The notes beneath the pieces were generated by a model. The model worked only from the letters and a program-made list of their open reading frames with translations. It searched no databases and was not told where the DNA came from. A stretch of 64,000 nt of DNA from contig CBDFFJ010000003.1 of assembly GCA_965246765.1 (NCBI GenBank), forward strand, positions 434,001 to 498,000. Direction: 5' to 3'. Below, one piece after another: positions 37,488 through 47,054 of the stretch. The stretch's first letter is position 1, and the number at the start of each line of letters is the position of its first letter. A program made the position numbers and the translations under genes. The DNA comes from UBA1952 sp965246765 (GTDB lineage Bacteria > Bacteroidota > Bacteroidia > Chitinophagales > Chitinophagaceae).

Positions 37488-38363
37488 ATGAGCAAGCCAA
37501 AAGAATATCCTACGGCGCAAGATATGAAGGGCCAGAAGCAGCCCTATCCTGCTAAGCAACACGCCATGGAGCCGCAGCCGGACACGAGCTTCAGCGAATA
37601 CAAAGGCGCCGGCAAGCTGAAGGATAAAGTTGCCCTCATAACCGGAGGCGACAGTGGCATCGGCCGGGCAGTTGCTATTTGCTTTAGCATAGAAGGCGCA
37701 CAGGTCGCTATTCTCTATAATGAAAATGATGAAGACGCGCAGGAGACGAAGCGCCTTTGCGAAGAGCGTGGCAGCAAGTGCCTGCTGATTAAAAAGGACG
37801 TTCGCCAATCCGCCGAATGCAAAGCTGCTGTGGCAATGGTTCTAAAAGAATGGGGCAGCCTGAACATCCTTGTCAATAATGCAGCCTATCAGATGGCACA
37901 GAAAGATTTTCTGGACATCACGGAAGAACAATTGCGCCGCACGTTTGAGACAAACATCTTCGGCTACTTCTTCATGGCGCAGGCTGCGCTGCCGCACCTA
38001 AAGAAAGGCGATGCCATCATCAATACCGGTTCCATCGTAGGCATGACCGGCATCCCGATTCTTGTGGATTATTCTGCGACGAAAGGGGCGATTCATGCAT
38101 TTACACGCTCGCTGGCGCAGACGCTGGGCGAGAGCGGCATCCGTGTAAACTGCGTGGTGCCCGGGCCGGTCTGGACGCCCAATATTCCTGGCACCATGCC
38201 GATTGAAGAAGTGGAAAATTTCGGTCATGAAGTAGCGCTGAAGCGGCCCGGACAACCGGAAGAGCTGGCGCCCGCTTACGTACTGCTCGCATCATCCGAC
38301 GGCTCCTTTATGACTGGCAGCCTTGTGCAGGTAACCGGCGGCAAGCTTTCAAGCGACGCGTAA
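37488..38363 (+). CDS. Short-chain dehydrogenase/reductase (SDR)
   Basis: The start at 37488 (MSKPKEYPTAQDMKG) gives 291 residues; an in-frame upstream start lies inside the aquaporin gene. The NAD(P)-binding TGGDSGIGRA near residue 51 and the catalytic YSATKGA with a preceding Ser (NTGSIVGMTG) are intact. The extended N-terminus with P and Q residues resembles YghA-type SDRs. It overlaps the next gene by 1 bp (TAATG). Confidence 0.92.
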   Translation: MSKPKEYPTAQDMKGQKQPYPAKQHAMEPQPDTSFSEYKGAGKLKDKVALITGGDSGIGRAVAICFSIEGAQVAILYNENDEDAQETKRLCEERGSKCLLIKKDVRQSAECKAAVAMVLKEWGSLNILVNNAAYQMAQKDFLDITEEQLRRTFETNIFGYFFMAQAALPHLKKGDAIINTGSIVGMTGIPILVDYSATKGAIHAFTRSLAQTLGESGIRVNCVVPGPVWTPNIPGTMPIEEVENFGHEVALKRPGQPEELAPAYVLLASSDGSFMTGSLVQVTGGKLSSDA

Positions 38364-38956
38364 TGAGACCGTCTAATCATTTGCCCAAAAGCTTCAGTGA
38401 GATCTTAGCGAGCGGTGCTGTTACGGTGCATACGCGCGCCATTCTGCAGGAACGAATGGCGCACCCCGCCGTTGCCACGCCTTCCTTTTTCAGCGAAGCG
38501 CAGTTTGAGACTTTGAAAGCCGTTTGCGCACGCCTGATCCCTCAGGATGGGCCGGGAGAATGCGTTGATCTTGCCGGCTTGCTGGATACGCAATTGAACG
38601 AAGGCAGCGGTAAAGGCTGGCGTTATGATGCGCTGCCGCCCGACTGGAAAATGTATCCTCTTGGAATGGAAGGCGTTTTCCGAAGCGCTAATGCACTATT
38701 TGGCGCGCCATTTCAATGGATTGCGCCGGAAGAACAGGATGAGGTGCTATCCGCCGTTCAGCAAGGCACTGCGCAGAGCAGTATATGGCGCGAAATATCG
38801 CCGCATCGTTTTTTTGAAGAGCTGCTCGCCGCCGTTACGGCGCTTTACTATAGTCACCCGGTTGCGAAACGCCTCATTGGAGACTTGTCCTTTGCGGATG
38901 CACGAGGATGGCATTACATCGGTCTGGAAGAGCAGCGCGATTACAGCGGTCTCTGA
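38363..38956 (+). CDS. Gluconate 2-dehydrogenase subunit 3-family protein
   Basis: The 197-residue protein matches the small subunit of membrane GMC dehydrogenases: FFSEAQFETLKAVCARLIPQD near residues 40-60 and the later YYSHPVAKRLIGDLSFADARGWHYIGL. It usually pairs with a flavoprotein subunit, which is the next gene. There is no twin-arginine signal, so location is not decided. Confidence 0.85.
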   Translation: MRPSNHLPKSFSEILASGAVTVHTRAILQERMAHPAVATPSFFSEAQFETLKAVCARLIPQDGPGECVDLAGLLDTQLNEGSGKGWRYDALPPDWKMYPLGMEGVFRSANALFGAPFQWIAPEEQDEVLSAVQQGTAQSSIWREISPHRFFEELLAAVTALYYSHPVAKRLIGDLSFADARGWHYIGLEEQRDYSGL

Positions 38957-38982
38957 GTTATTATACCCGTCAGGAAGAGCAA

Positions 38983-40536
38983 ATGCGTACATATTCTGCG
39001 ACAGAAGCGGTAGATGCCGTGGTGATAGGCACGGGCGCCGGCGGCGCGCCGCTGCTTGCGCGGCTGGCTGCCGCGGGCCTGAAAGTCGTGGCGCTGGAAG
39101 CAGGCCGGCAATGGAATCCGCCGGCAGATTTTGCGACGGACGAAGTAGGACAGGATGCGCTGTTCTGGAAAGATGAGCGCCTGAGCGCCGGTGGCGACCC
39201 GCTCGCCTTCGGCAGCAACAACAGCGGCACCGGCGTGGGCGGCTCAACGCTGCATTTCACAGCCTACACGCCGCGCGCCCAGGCTGATGATTTCCGGCTG
39301 AGGACAGACTTTGGCGTCGGTGAAGACTGGCCGCTTTCCTACGACGACCTGGAACCTTATTATGACGAGGTAGAACAGACGATTGGTATTTCCGGCCCTG
39401 CGCACTATCCCTGGGGCGCGGCGCGGAAAAACCCTTATCCGCTTCCGCCCTTGCCATTAAACGGCGCGGCGCAGCTGATGCAGCGCGGCTGTGAAAGCCT
39501 CGGCATCCACACGTCGCCCGCGCCGAATGCGGCGCTCTCCCAGCCTTATTACCGGGAGGGAATTGGTGAGCGCGCCGCCTGCACGAACCGGGGCTTCTGC
39601 CAGGCAGGATGCAGCACCGGCGCTAAAGGCAGCATGGATGTAACCTACATTCCGCTGGCCCTGTATCATGGCGCGGAGCTGCGTCCGGACTGCTTCGTTA
39701 CATCTTTTGAAAGAGATGCCGCCGGTAATATCAGCGCTGTGATTTATGAGCATGAAGGCAGCGAACATCGTCAAAAATGTAAAGCCGTTTTTCTTTGCGC
39801 GGGCGCTATAGAGACACCACGATTGTTATTGATGAATGACCTCGCCAACAGCAACGGACAGGTTGGCAAAAACTTCATGGCGCACACTGGCGTACAGCTT
39901 TGGGGTCGCTTTGCACAAACTATCCATCCCTGGAAAGGTATTCCCGGCGCGCTGATTTCCGAGGACACGCACCGGCCTGCAGATGCGGATTTTGCCGGCG
40001 GATATCTGCTTCAATCCATCGGCGTGATGCCGGTAACCTATGCTACGCAGGTAGCGCGTGGGCTGGGGCTTTGGGGCACCGCGCTGAAGGCGCACATGCA
40101 GGGCTACACCCATACAGCAGGCATCAATATTCTCGGCGACTGCCTGCCAAATGTCCAAAATTTTTTGGAGCTGAGCGAAGAGCGTGACGAGCGCGGACTG
40201 CCGAAGCCGCGCATCCATTTTACCGCAGGCGAGAACGAAAAGCGCATGACCGCCCACGGCGAAAAGCTGATGCGCGCCATTTGGGAACGCGCAGGCGCTC
40301 AGGAGCTGTGGGCATTCCCGCGCTACGCCCATACTATCGGCACTTGCCGAATGGGAGCCGAAGCCGCGGATTCGGTTATTGACAGGGACGGCCGCAGCCA
40401 CGATATTCCGAATCTCTACGTCTCCGACAATTCTACTTTTCCAAGCGCCTTGAGCGCCAATCCAGCGCTGACGATTATGGCGCTTTCGCTACGTACTGCC
40501 GTCCGGTTTCTTCAATCCCTCAAACAGGGAAAGTAA
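38983..40536 (+). CDS. GMC-family FAD-dependent oxidoreductase
   Basis: The start at 38983 (MRTYSATEAVDAVVIG) gives 517 residues and follows the subunit 3 gene by 26 bp. The FAD-binding GTGAGGAPLLARLAAAGLKVVALEAG is near residues 17-42. GGSTLHFTAY is the second GMC signature, and GTCRMGAEAADSVIDRDGRSHDIPNLYVSDNS the C-terminal one. The family oxidises alcohols or sugars; partner subunit 3 fits a gluconate/alcohol dehydrogenase-type complex. Substrate is not shown. Confidence 0.9.
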   Translation: MRTYSATEAVDAVVIGTGAGGAPLLARLAAAGLKVVALEAGRQWNPPADFATDEVGQDALFWKDERLSAGGDPLAFGSNNSGTGVGGSTLHFTAYTPRAQADDFRLRTDFGVGEDWPLSYDDLEPYYDEVEQTIGISGPAHYPWGAARKNPYPLPPLPLNGAAQLMQRGCESLGIHTSPAPNAALSQPYYREGIGERAACTNRGFCQAGCSTGAKGSMDVTYIPLALYHGAELRPDCFVTSFERDAAGNISAVIYEHEGSEHRQKCKAVFLCAGAIETPRLLLMNDLANSNGQVGKNFMAHTGVQLWGRFAQTIHPWKGIPGALISEDTHRPADADFAGGYLLQSIGVMPVTYATQVARGLGLWGTALKAHMQGYTHTAGINILGDCLPNVQNFLELSEERDERGLPKPRIHFTAGENEKRMTAHGEKLMRAIWERAGAQELWAFPRYAHTIGTCRMGAEAADSVIDRDGRSHDIPNLYVSDNSTFPSALSANPALTIMALSLRTAVRFLQSLKQGK

Positions 40537-40563
40537 CCCGCTCCCATATAAAACACTTACACA

Positions 40564-41907
40564 ATGCCTACCTCAAAAAGTTTCCTGGAAATCATCAAAA
40601 AAGCCCGCGGCAGCGACAACTATCTCGGTGACGACCATGGCGGCGCGACCGGCTCCAGCGGCAGTGGATTGCCGGACGGATACAAAGGGAATTTCCTGTT
40701 TGCCACTGGCATAGAATGCTCCTACCCGACGATCCGCAAAGGCAACATCCGTCGCGATATGCTGGCGGAATGCGGGCATTACGATTACTGGAAAGAAGAC
40801 CTGCGCCTCGTGCAGGAATTAGGTTTGAAGGTGCTTCGCTACGGATTGCCCTACTATAAGATTCACAAAGGGCCCGGCAAATACGACTGGCGCTTCGCCG
40901 ACGAGGTAATGACGGAAATGCAGCGCCTCGGCATCACGCCCATTCTTGACTTGCTGCACTTCGGCGTGCCGGCGTGGATAGGTGATTTCCAGAACCCGGA
41001 GCTTCCGGTGCATTTTGCGGAATACGCGGGCGCGGTGGCTATGCGCTATCCCTGGGTGCGCTACTATACGCCTGTGAATGAGATATACGTCACCGCGAAA
41101 ATGAGCGCCAAGGACGGGCATTGGAACGAGCAGATGAAGTCGGACAAGGCTTTTGTGACTGCGCTGAAGCATCTTGTTGCTGCCAGCATTCTGGCTACGC
41201 ACAGCATTGCAGAGCGCCGGCCAGACGCGATTATCGTGCAAAGCGAAAGCGCCGAATATACCCACGAGGCAAAGGCCGATCAGAGTGCCGCTATAAGGCT
41301 GGAAAATAAACAGCGCCTGCTTTCGCTTGACCTGCTCTATGCCCACCCGCCTGACGCGGACGTGTGCATGTGGATGATGGATAACGGCCTGACGCGCGAG
41401 GAGTACGACTGGTTTATGAAGGGTGAGCCGCCGGGCTACCAGATTATGGGCAATGACTATTACGGCCGCAATGAGAAAATCATCAAGCCCGATGGCGGCA
41501 TTGTAGTGGCCGAAGATGTGATGGGCTGGTACAATATCACACGCGAATATTACCAGCGCTACAAGAAGCCCGTGATGCACACCGAGACCAATACGCTGAA
41601 CGCGAAAGACGCGCCGACCTGGCTCTGGAAGCAATGGATCAACGTGCTGAGGATGCGGGCTGATGGCGTACCCGTGCTTGGCTTCACCTGGTATAGCCTG
41701 ATAGACCAGATAGACTGGGACTGCGGCCTCGCGAAAAAGCGCGGCACCGTGAATGAGTGCGGCCTCTACGATCTGAAGCGAAAGCCGCGGCCCGTAGCGC
41801 ATGATTACCGGATGCTGCTGGAAGAGTTCGGGCAGATTACCATCGTGCCGCACGGCGAATTGTTTGAGGTTACGGACCGTCCGGCGCGGCTAAAAGTGGA
41901 AGTGTGA
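40564..41907 (+). CDS. Glycoside hydrolase family 1-like protein
   Basis: The 447-residue protein resembles GH1 beta-glycosidases. The acid/base segment is YTPVNEIYV (E173) and the nucleophile segment HTETNTL later in the protein; ATGIECSYP near residue 47 and GFTWYSLIDQIDWD near the C-terminus fit the family fold. There is no signal peptide, so it acts in the cytosol, and the active-site segments are atypical for GH1 (NEI, ETN), so substrate may differ. It overlaps the next gene by 4 bp. Confidence 0.85.
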   Translation: MPTSKSFLEIIKKARGSDNYLGDDHGGATGSSGSGLPDGYKGNFLFATGIECSYPTIRKGNIRRDMLAECGHYDYWKEDLRLVQELGLKVLRYGLPYYKIHKGPGKYDWRFADEVMTEMQRLGITPILDLLHFGVPAWIGDFQNPELPVHFAEYAGAVAMRYPWVRYYTPVNEIYVTAKMSAKDGHWNEQMKSDKAFVTALKHLVAASILATHSIAERRPDAIIVQSESAEYTHEAKADQSAAIRLENKQRLLSLDLLYAHPPDADVCMWMMDNGLTREEYDWFMKGEPPGYQIMGNDYYGRNEKIIKPDGGIVVAEDVMGWYNITREYYQRYKKPVMHTETNTLNAKDAPTWLWKQWINVLRMRADGVPVLGFTWYSLIDQIDWDCGLAKKRGTVNECGLYDLKRKPRPVAHDYRMLLEEFGQITIVPHGELFEVTDRPARLKVEV

Positions 41908-42668
41908 TTAGCGCCAACGGCTTGTACTATGAGGATAGCGGCAGCGGTAATGTTGCCGTGGTGTTCCTCCATTATTTTGGAAGCTCTGGCAGTGCGTGGA
42001 GCCTGCTCGCGGCCGCGCTGTGCGACCACGTGCGTTGTATAGTTCCCGATCTACGTGGGTTTGGGAAATCGCAATCCGGCGCGCGCGCTTTTCAGGTAGA
42101 GGATTATGCGGATGATGTGGCGGAATTGATTCGCTCGCTGCGCCTGGAAAAATATGTGCTTGTCGGGCATTCCATGGGTGGAAAGATTGCTCTTGCGCTG
42201 GCCGCGCGTCGTCCTGCAGGCTTGCAGTCATTGGTATTGCTTGCGCCCTCTCCGCCTACGCCGGAGCCGATGGACGATGATGCGCGGGATGAATTGCGGG
42301 ATATGTTCGGCGACAGGGAGAAGATTGAAGCGCATCTGAAAAAGCTGTGTGCGCGGCCATTACCGCATAATGTATTGTACGGGGAGTGTGCGCAGCATCT
42401 GATGGCTTCCGCTGCAGCGTGGAATGCCTGGATAGATGGCGGCAGCCGCGAGGATATTTCGGACGGTATGGCTACGATTAATGTGCCTGCGCTGGTGATC
42501 AGCGGCGAAGATGATGAGGGCATTACGCCGGAACTGCTACGGCGGGAAGTAGCGGCGCGTGTCCCGCAGGCAAGGCTCGGCATTCTTGCAGATACAGGAC
42601 ATTTACTGCCGTTGGAACGCCACACGGAGCTTGCATCCCTGCTGCAAGACTGGCTGAATGGAACATGA
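41904..42668 (+). CDS. Alpha/beta-fold hydrolase
   Basis: The 254-residue protein starts at GTG and overlaps the GH1 gene by 4 bp. FLHYFGSSGSAW, VPDLRGFGKS, the nucleophile elbow GHSMGG near residue 88 and a C-terminal DTGHLLPLE (His) complete a classical catalytic set. Substrate is unknown. It is the last gene of the SDR-GMC-GH1 run. Confidence 0.9.
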   Translation: MISANGLYYEDSGSGNVAVVFLHYFGSSGSAWSLLAAALCDHVRCIVPDLRGFGKSQSGARAFQVEDYADDVAELIRSLRLEKYVLVGHSMGGKIALALAARRPAGLQSLVLLAPSPPTPEPMDDDARDELRDMFGDREKIEAHLKKLCARPLPHNVLYGECAQHLMASAAAWNAWIDGGSREDISDGMATINVPALVISGEDDEGITPELLRREVAARVPQARLGILADTGHLLPLERHTELASLLQDWLNGT

Positions 42669-42681
42669 GGCGCGTGGGCCT

Positions 42682-43695
42682 CTATTGCTTTGTTAAGTAG
42701 AAGCGATGACTGCCCAGGCCCGTATTAATCCGCAGAATGTATTGGCCAGGCGCCAGTTGACTGACGTTAATCTGCGTGGAGCCGCTAATCTTTTGCTGCC
42801 GCACCTCCCGGCCCTGAAAATCGTAAATGTCAACTACGCCTTCAGTCCCGACCGTATTTTCCACCCGGATAAAACCGGTGGCTGGATTCGGATAGACGGT
42901 AAATGATTCCTGCTCGTTTACAGTGCCAATGCCCGTCGGCCCGGCGGTGAATTTGCCGGAACGCGCCGCCTGTACAAGCGCTCCATTCCCTTCCTGCACA
43001 ATACCTATGCCGTACATCTTGCTCAATGTCCACGCCGCATCTACTGGAAAGTTGTGTGTAAAAACTACGGAGTCGCCGACCACTACAGGCGCTTTTACGC
43101 GCAGGGGCTGGGTACCCCAGACCGAGCGTCGGAAGACATTGTAATGCTCTTGCTCGCCATTGTGCGCGGCAAATAGCAAGGTATCTTCCACCACAGCTGC
43201 GTACAGCGACACCGAATCCAGCGAGCTGGTATCAGCCTTGCGAATCATCAGCCTTGCCTCGCCGCTTGTTGCGGAAAGCAATTTTAGTTGCAGGCTGACG
43301 GCGAATGCGCTCGTCTTTCCCATCTCGTTCTGAAAAAGTGCATTGCTCGTATAGTCGGCATTGGCAGGAATTGCCGCACCTTGTACCGCAAGCCTCGGTG
43401 TGCCGCCATATACGCCGTAGTAGTTGGTGCGCGCGTCGGCTTCCGGCTTGTTGTACTGGTTGACCGGACAGGCAGGATAGGGCGAGCTTGGGTAATAGGA
43501 GACGTGCAGGGCCTGTGGAAACTGCGCGAGGTTTTGGTAAAATCCGGGATTTCGGCCCGCGCAGATGCTGCAATAGCTGTTCGTAAAATGCTCCACCAGC
43601 ACGGCTTTAGGTACGCGCTGGGCCTGGCTGATGTTGCACCACAAGGCGGCAGAAACAATGGCGGTAAAACGGAGCATTTTCTTCATTAAAAACAT
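42682..43695 (-). CDS. Omp28-like protein with type IX secretion sorting domain
   Basis: The 337-residue product has a signal peptide (cleavage near SQAQ). An Omp28-like domain follows: VLVEHFTNSYCSICAGRNPGF with a thioredoxin-like CSIC near residue 42, then VSYYPSSPYPACPVNQYNKPEADAR. The last 80 residues, FTVYPNPATGFIRVEN through QLAPGQYILRINTG, are a type IX secretion sorting domain. The protein should be exported and cut at the cell surface. Convergent with the hydrolase gene. Confidence 0.88.
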   Translation of the reverse strand: MFLMKKMLRFTAIVSAALWCNISQAQRVPKAVLVEHFTNSYCSICAGRNPGFYQNLAQFPQALHVSYYPSSPYPACPVNQYNKPEADARTNYYGVYGGTPRLAVQGAAIPANADYTSNALFQNEMGKTSAFAVSLQLKLLSATSGEARLMIRKADTSSLDSVSLYAAVVEDTLLFAAHNGEQEHYNVFRRSVWGTQPLRVKAPVVVGDSVVFTHNFPVDAAWTLSKMYGIGIVQEGNGALVQAARSGKFTAGPTGIGTVNEQESFTVYPNPATGFIRVENTVGTEGVVDIYDFQGREVRQQKISGSTQINVSQLAPGQYILRINTGLGSHRFYLTKQ

Positions 43696-43767
43696 TTACG
43701 TAAAGTTCCGGTCTTTGGTCTGCGCCATTTGTCTCCTGCGCGACATAAGACACGCCCGCTACATAAA

Positions 43768-44727
43768 TTAATGCCGGGAGCGCTTGTAGCGCAGGGTCAG
43801 CACCCAGTGCCGCGTGAGGCCATCCGGCCGTACGCTCCGCACGACGAAGGGCGCGCCGCCTGCCAGTTCCCAATGCGATTTCTTAGCGCCGTACGCAAGC
43901 TTTGCCGCGATATTCAGGGTGGCTCCCTGGCTGCCTGGAAGCGTAATATCCTGTCCCGACGGTCGGGTTATGCGGTCGTCGCCGAGGTGATAAATGAGCA
44001 GCGGGCCGCCGGTAAGGGACCAGCGGTTACGCGTATAAGTTCCTTCGGCGCGGAGCAATACGTCACCGCGACGCTCCAGTTTCCGGGAGTCAAAATAAGC
44101 CTTGTAGTCATCACTTTCAAGCGGCAATGCCTGCGCGAGATAGGCGTTGTTGTTGTATTGAAACAGGGGTTGCTGGTATCCGGCGGAAAGCGAAAGCCAG
44201 GTCTTGTATTGCGCGGCCACGCCGGCAATCAGGTCTGTCGTACCGAGCCCGTGCTGGTATGGCATAGGCAGCGGGCGGCCATGCTCATCAGATGCGCCCG
44301 CATCTGTCAGCGAAACCCTTGTTCCCCCAATGGCGAAGACTTTCCAGGCTTGCTTTAGCACCCAGGATTTGGAGACCGTTGCAATCGGGTCGCCGATGCC
44401 GGAATGCGTGCCGAGATTGCCGGTGGCGAGATAGTACGGCAGCTTCAGCTCCAGACGCCATGAGGCGCTTAGTTGCTGCGTCCATTCCGCCTGCGGCGTA
44501 ATGATTGTCGTGCCTTGTTCGCCGCTGCCTATTGTTAGCGAAATGCCGAGGCTGCTTTGCGGAAGGGAATCTGCAGCGGGCTTATGCTGCAGCGCGCCTG
44601 CGGTGCAAAAGCCGGCGTCCGAGCATCCCTGAGCCTTCGCAAGACCAGTAGTCCAGACAATGCAGACAATCAATAATCCATATTTCAACGCCTGCGCCAT
44701 GAGCTGTATTTGTTGCAAGTTCGGCAT
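43768..44727 (-). CDS. Outer-membrane beta-barrel-like protein
   Basis: The 319-residue frame has a signal peptide; a start at 44700 (MAQALKYGLL) may fit it better. A Cys-containing segment (GCSDAGFCTAG) lies near the mature N-terminus. The rest alternates hydrophobic residues and ends HWVLTLRYKRSRH, with aromatic residues at regular spacing, as in outer-membrane barrels. I do not recognise a transporter family. It lies upstream of the Omp28-like gene on the same strand. Confidence 0.65.
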   Translation of the reverse strand: MPNLQQIQLMAQALKYGLLIVCIVWTTGLAKAQGCSDAGFCTAGALQHKPAADSLPQSSLGISLTIGSGEQGTTIITPQAEWTQQLSASWRLELKLPYYLATGNLGTHSGIGDPIATVSKSWVLKQAWKVFAIGGTRVSLTDAGASDEHGRPLPMPYQHGLGTTDLIAGVAAQYKTWLSLSAGYQQPLFQYNNNAYLAQALPLESDDYKAYFDSRKLERRGDVLLRAEGTYTRNRWSLTGGPLLIYHLGDDRITRPSGQDITLPGSQGATLNIAAKLAYGAKKSHWELAGGAPFVVRSVRPDGLTRHWVLTLRYKRSRH

Positions 44728-45181
44728 ATTGATGCCGGCTTTGTGTCAGCGATGCGACATCAACCAATAGGCATTGTCCAACTAAAGCTTTGCGTACGGC
44801 AGCTATCAGGCCTATGTTGAGGACGAAGCGGCGGATAGAATGCTATACCAGCAAGATAGACGCCCGGCTTATGGAATATGAGCTATACGAAAGCAGCCGC
44901 CGAAGTCCGCAAAGTGAGAAACCCGCGTAAAGGGCGGATGTTCAGTACGAAAAAATAGTAAATGCGCTGCGAAGACCCCAATAGTCCACGCCACATAGCT
45001 GCCTGCGGCGCTTGGAAAGTGCTCTGCTTTGCGAAGAAATGATACAGGGGCGCTCAAAAATGCTTGGGGGCCGGCCCCGCAAGCGTCTGACAGGCACCGG
45101 CCCTTATTCCGGTTCCCTCCCAAAGGTGTTCGCAAGATTGGTCTATGTTCAAAGCCTGAATGATTTAAGGGCTCGCAGCGG
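44728..45181. other. Intergenic region without supported genes
   Basis: About 450 bp before the repeat at 45182 hold no convincing gene. A short GAAACCCGCGTAAAGGGCGG stretch near 44919 resembles the terminator at 45370. The region marks the change from chromosomal genes to the AT-richer island. Confidence 0.5.
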
Positions 45182-45262
45182 CTTTTGTCATCCCGGAACG
45201 GGAACCTTCTGTATGTGGCTGATAATTCATTATAAAAGGCTACCGTTCCGGGATGACAAAAG
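45182..45262. repeat. Short inverted-repeat element, copy at island border
   Basis: Arms of 27 bp with two mismatches lie at 45182-45208 and 45236-45262, in the same orientation as the 17375 copy. The right flank is GATTGGGAAAG as there. The left flank GCTCGCAGCGG is diverged. Confidence 0.85.
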
Positions 45263-45369
45263 ATTGGGAAAGAAAAGGCCTATTTCCAGTGAAAACCGGC
45301 TTCTGTACACCTTTGGTTCTCTCTGGATTTCCGAGATAGTCTTTGCAACGGTAGCGCAACGCAAAAATG

Positions 45370-45396
45370 AAAAACCCGCGTAAAACGCGGGTTTTT
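45370..45396. terminator. Strong intrinsic terminator
   Basis: AAAAACCCGCG and CGCGGGTTTTT form an 11-bp stem around TAAAA, with A- and T-runs that make it bidirectional. It lies just before the defence island and 120 bp past its last gene, so it may end the minus-strand transcripts. Confidence 0.75.
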
Positions 45397-45518
45397 CCAG
45401 TGTGGACAAGCTTACAGCTTTCGAACCATTTCATGAAGGATTTGGAGCTGATTAATGAATACCTGCGCTAATCAGTCTTCTTCAAGGTAAGTTTTACTCC
45501 GAGATTTTTTTTGGCAAT

Positions 45519-46403
45519 TTACTCATCTAAGTATTCAACAAACCACCGCTTGAAAGAGTTCAGCTTACGGGGTGAGCCAAAATCAGCAATAGGCATTTTC
45601 CACAGTAAACCGTAACGCGCAAAGTAGAGGCCTATAGCGTCAATCTTCTTACCCTTAGACTTTGCCTTTCCCTTTTCAATCAATGATAGGACGTAATAGC
45701 ACATCACCTGATTAAGATCTTTACGAACGAGTTTAAAGTGCTTCGTACACTTAACATCAATAAGCGTCCTATCAATTATTAAATCCGCATCGGCACCGCA
45801 TACCAAGTTGGAGCATTCCCCAAAATTTGGGTTCAGATGTAAACACTCCTCTACCATAAAATCATTATCATTGACTAAGTCTATCAGCTCCATTAAATCC
45901 CGAATATCTTCTGGATGGTGGTCGTCAAGTGTGTGATCAATTATCCCTGCTCGGTGAAATAGGTCAAGCTTTGCAAGGAACAAGCAAGATGTAGTAACCT
46001 CGTCATTGATTTCGCCGGTTTGCTGATAGACGGAGTAATTTTCTTTTGCCTGCCAATATTGCCTTGTAATGGCTGCAAGTAGCTCATCAGCCAAGTACCT
46101 TTTACGATTTACAAATCCTGTCCAAACTTTCTTCCCCTTTGCTGCTTTTAGTATGCTCTTCACGCCAAAGAATGCGACATCCGCAACCCAGTAAGTCCTG
46201 TGTATTCTCTTGCCAGAGTTGATGCGCTCAACATGAAAACGCAGCAGGTAATCAAAAGCAGTTCCCACTATACCACAGTTCGCAGTTAGTGGAGCTGCCT
46301 GGATTTGCGGGTGAAAGCCTAATCCCGGATTGATGAAATCCGTTTTTAGTCTGTCCCTAAGCGGCTGATGGTGCGGGTCGGTAAGGATGGAAGTGAGGCT
46401 CAC
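45519..46403 (-). CDS. PD-(D/E)XK nuclease-like protein
   Basis: The 294-residue protein has GADADLIIDRTLIDVKCT at residues 203-220. D207 and D216-V-K218 are the acidic and D-x-K elements of PD-(D/E)XK nucleases, and a helix with QVMCYY (Q232) is the usual following motif. The N-terminal 200 residues are helical and not recognised. It lies 117 bp downstream of the KITE-like gene on the same strand. A nuclease working with or beside the SMC cassette is a reasonable inference. I know no named family with this layout. Confidence 0.7.
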   Translation of the reverse strand: MSLTSILTDPHHQPLRDRLKTDFINPGLGFHPQIQAAPLTANCGIVGTAFDYLLRFHVERINSGKRIHRTYWVADVAFFGVKSILKAAKGKKVWTGFVNRKRYLADELLAAITRQYWQAKENYSVYQQTGEINDEVTTSCLFLAKLDLFHRAGIIDHTLDDHHPEDIRDLMELIDLVNDNDFMVEECLHLNPNFGECSNLVCGADADLIIDRTLIDVKCTKHFKLVRKDLNQVMCYYVLSLIEKGKAKSKGKKIDAIGLYFARYGLLWKMPIADFGSPRKLNSFKRWFVEYLDE

Positions 46404-46520
46404 GATGGATAGACTAAGCTAAAATACCCACCTCCTTAGTTCTTTCTGAAACGTCAATGCAGAAATAAATGACTGTGCCTGCGGAGAAGTGATAAAAGCT
46501 GCTTGTGCGCCTTTATTCTT

Positions 46521-47054
46521 CTAAATATTGTTTTCTGCTGTTTTTATCTCCGCCAGCTCTCTCGCGAAGTCTGTAAAAACCTTGTATGCGGGTGTGAAAC
46601 AAAATTTGTCGTCGTTGATTTTTTCAACAATATTTTTCTTGTTCATTGTCGTGAACAATAATTTTCTTCTTGCATCTGCATCTCTCAATTGTTTGTTTGT
46701 AAGAATCAGGTCAATAAAGGACGAGTTTTCAAAAAGCAAATTCACTTCTTCAAAGGAATACTCTGAATACTGAAGTCCATCTAAAAAGTTTTTGCCGTGC
46801 TTATCCAATTCGTAACAAAAAATCGCAAAGAAAATACTGATGTCTCGCGAAATGTTTTCGTCTGTGTCCTCTGAAACTAAATAACCGTACTCTTGGGTAA
46901 TGATTAGCTTGTATCCAAAAGACTTCTGAAAAAATGGAACATAAAAATCCTGTTCTTGTTCTTTCAGCTGGTCAAAATGATTTTCTGTTGAAAGAATAAA
47001 TCTTCCATTCATCAGTGCCTCTACAATCTGTCTATGTTTTTCAGGATACTCCAT
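46521..47054 (-). CDS. KITE-like (MukE/JetB-type) subunit of an SMC cassette
   Basis: The 177-residue protein is made of two winged-helix-like parts: HRQIVEALMNGRFILSTENHF near the start, and a C-terminal VEKINDDKFCFTPAYKVF segment. It overlaps the kleisin-like gene by 14 bp. Size, position and the winged-helix character fit the JetB/MukE/MksE subunit that binds kleisin. Sequence similarity by eye is weak, so the role rests mostly on context. Confidence 0.6.
   Translation of the reverse strand: MEYPEKHRQIVEALMNGRFILSTENHFDQLKEQEQDFYVPFFQKSFGYKLIITQEYGYLVSEDTDENISRDISIFFAIFCYELDKHGKNFLDGLQYSEYSFEEVNLLFENSSFIDLILTNKQLRDADARRKLLFTTMNKKNIVEKINDDKFCFTPAYKVFTDFARELAEIKTAENNI

Noticed and set aside
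45370..45470. Left direct repeat of the tRNA-Leu 3' end (TTCGAACC near 45420)
   Set aside because: Only a short stretch matches, as would be expected by chance; no repeat long enough to mark an attachment site.
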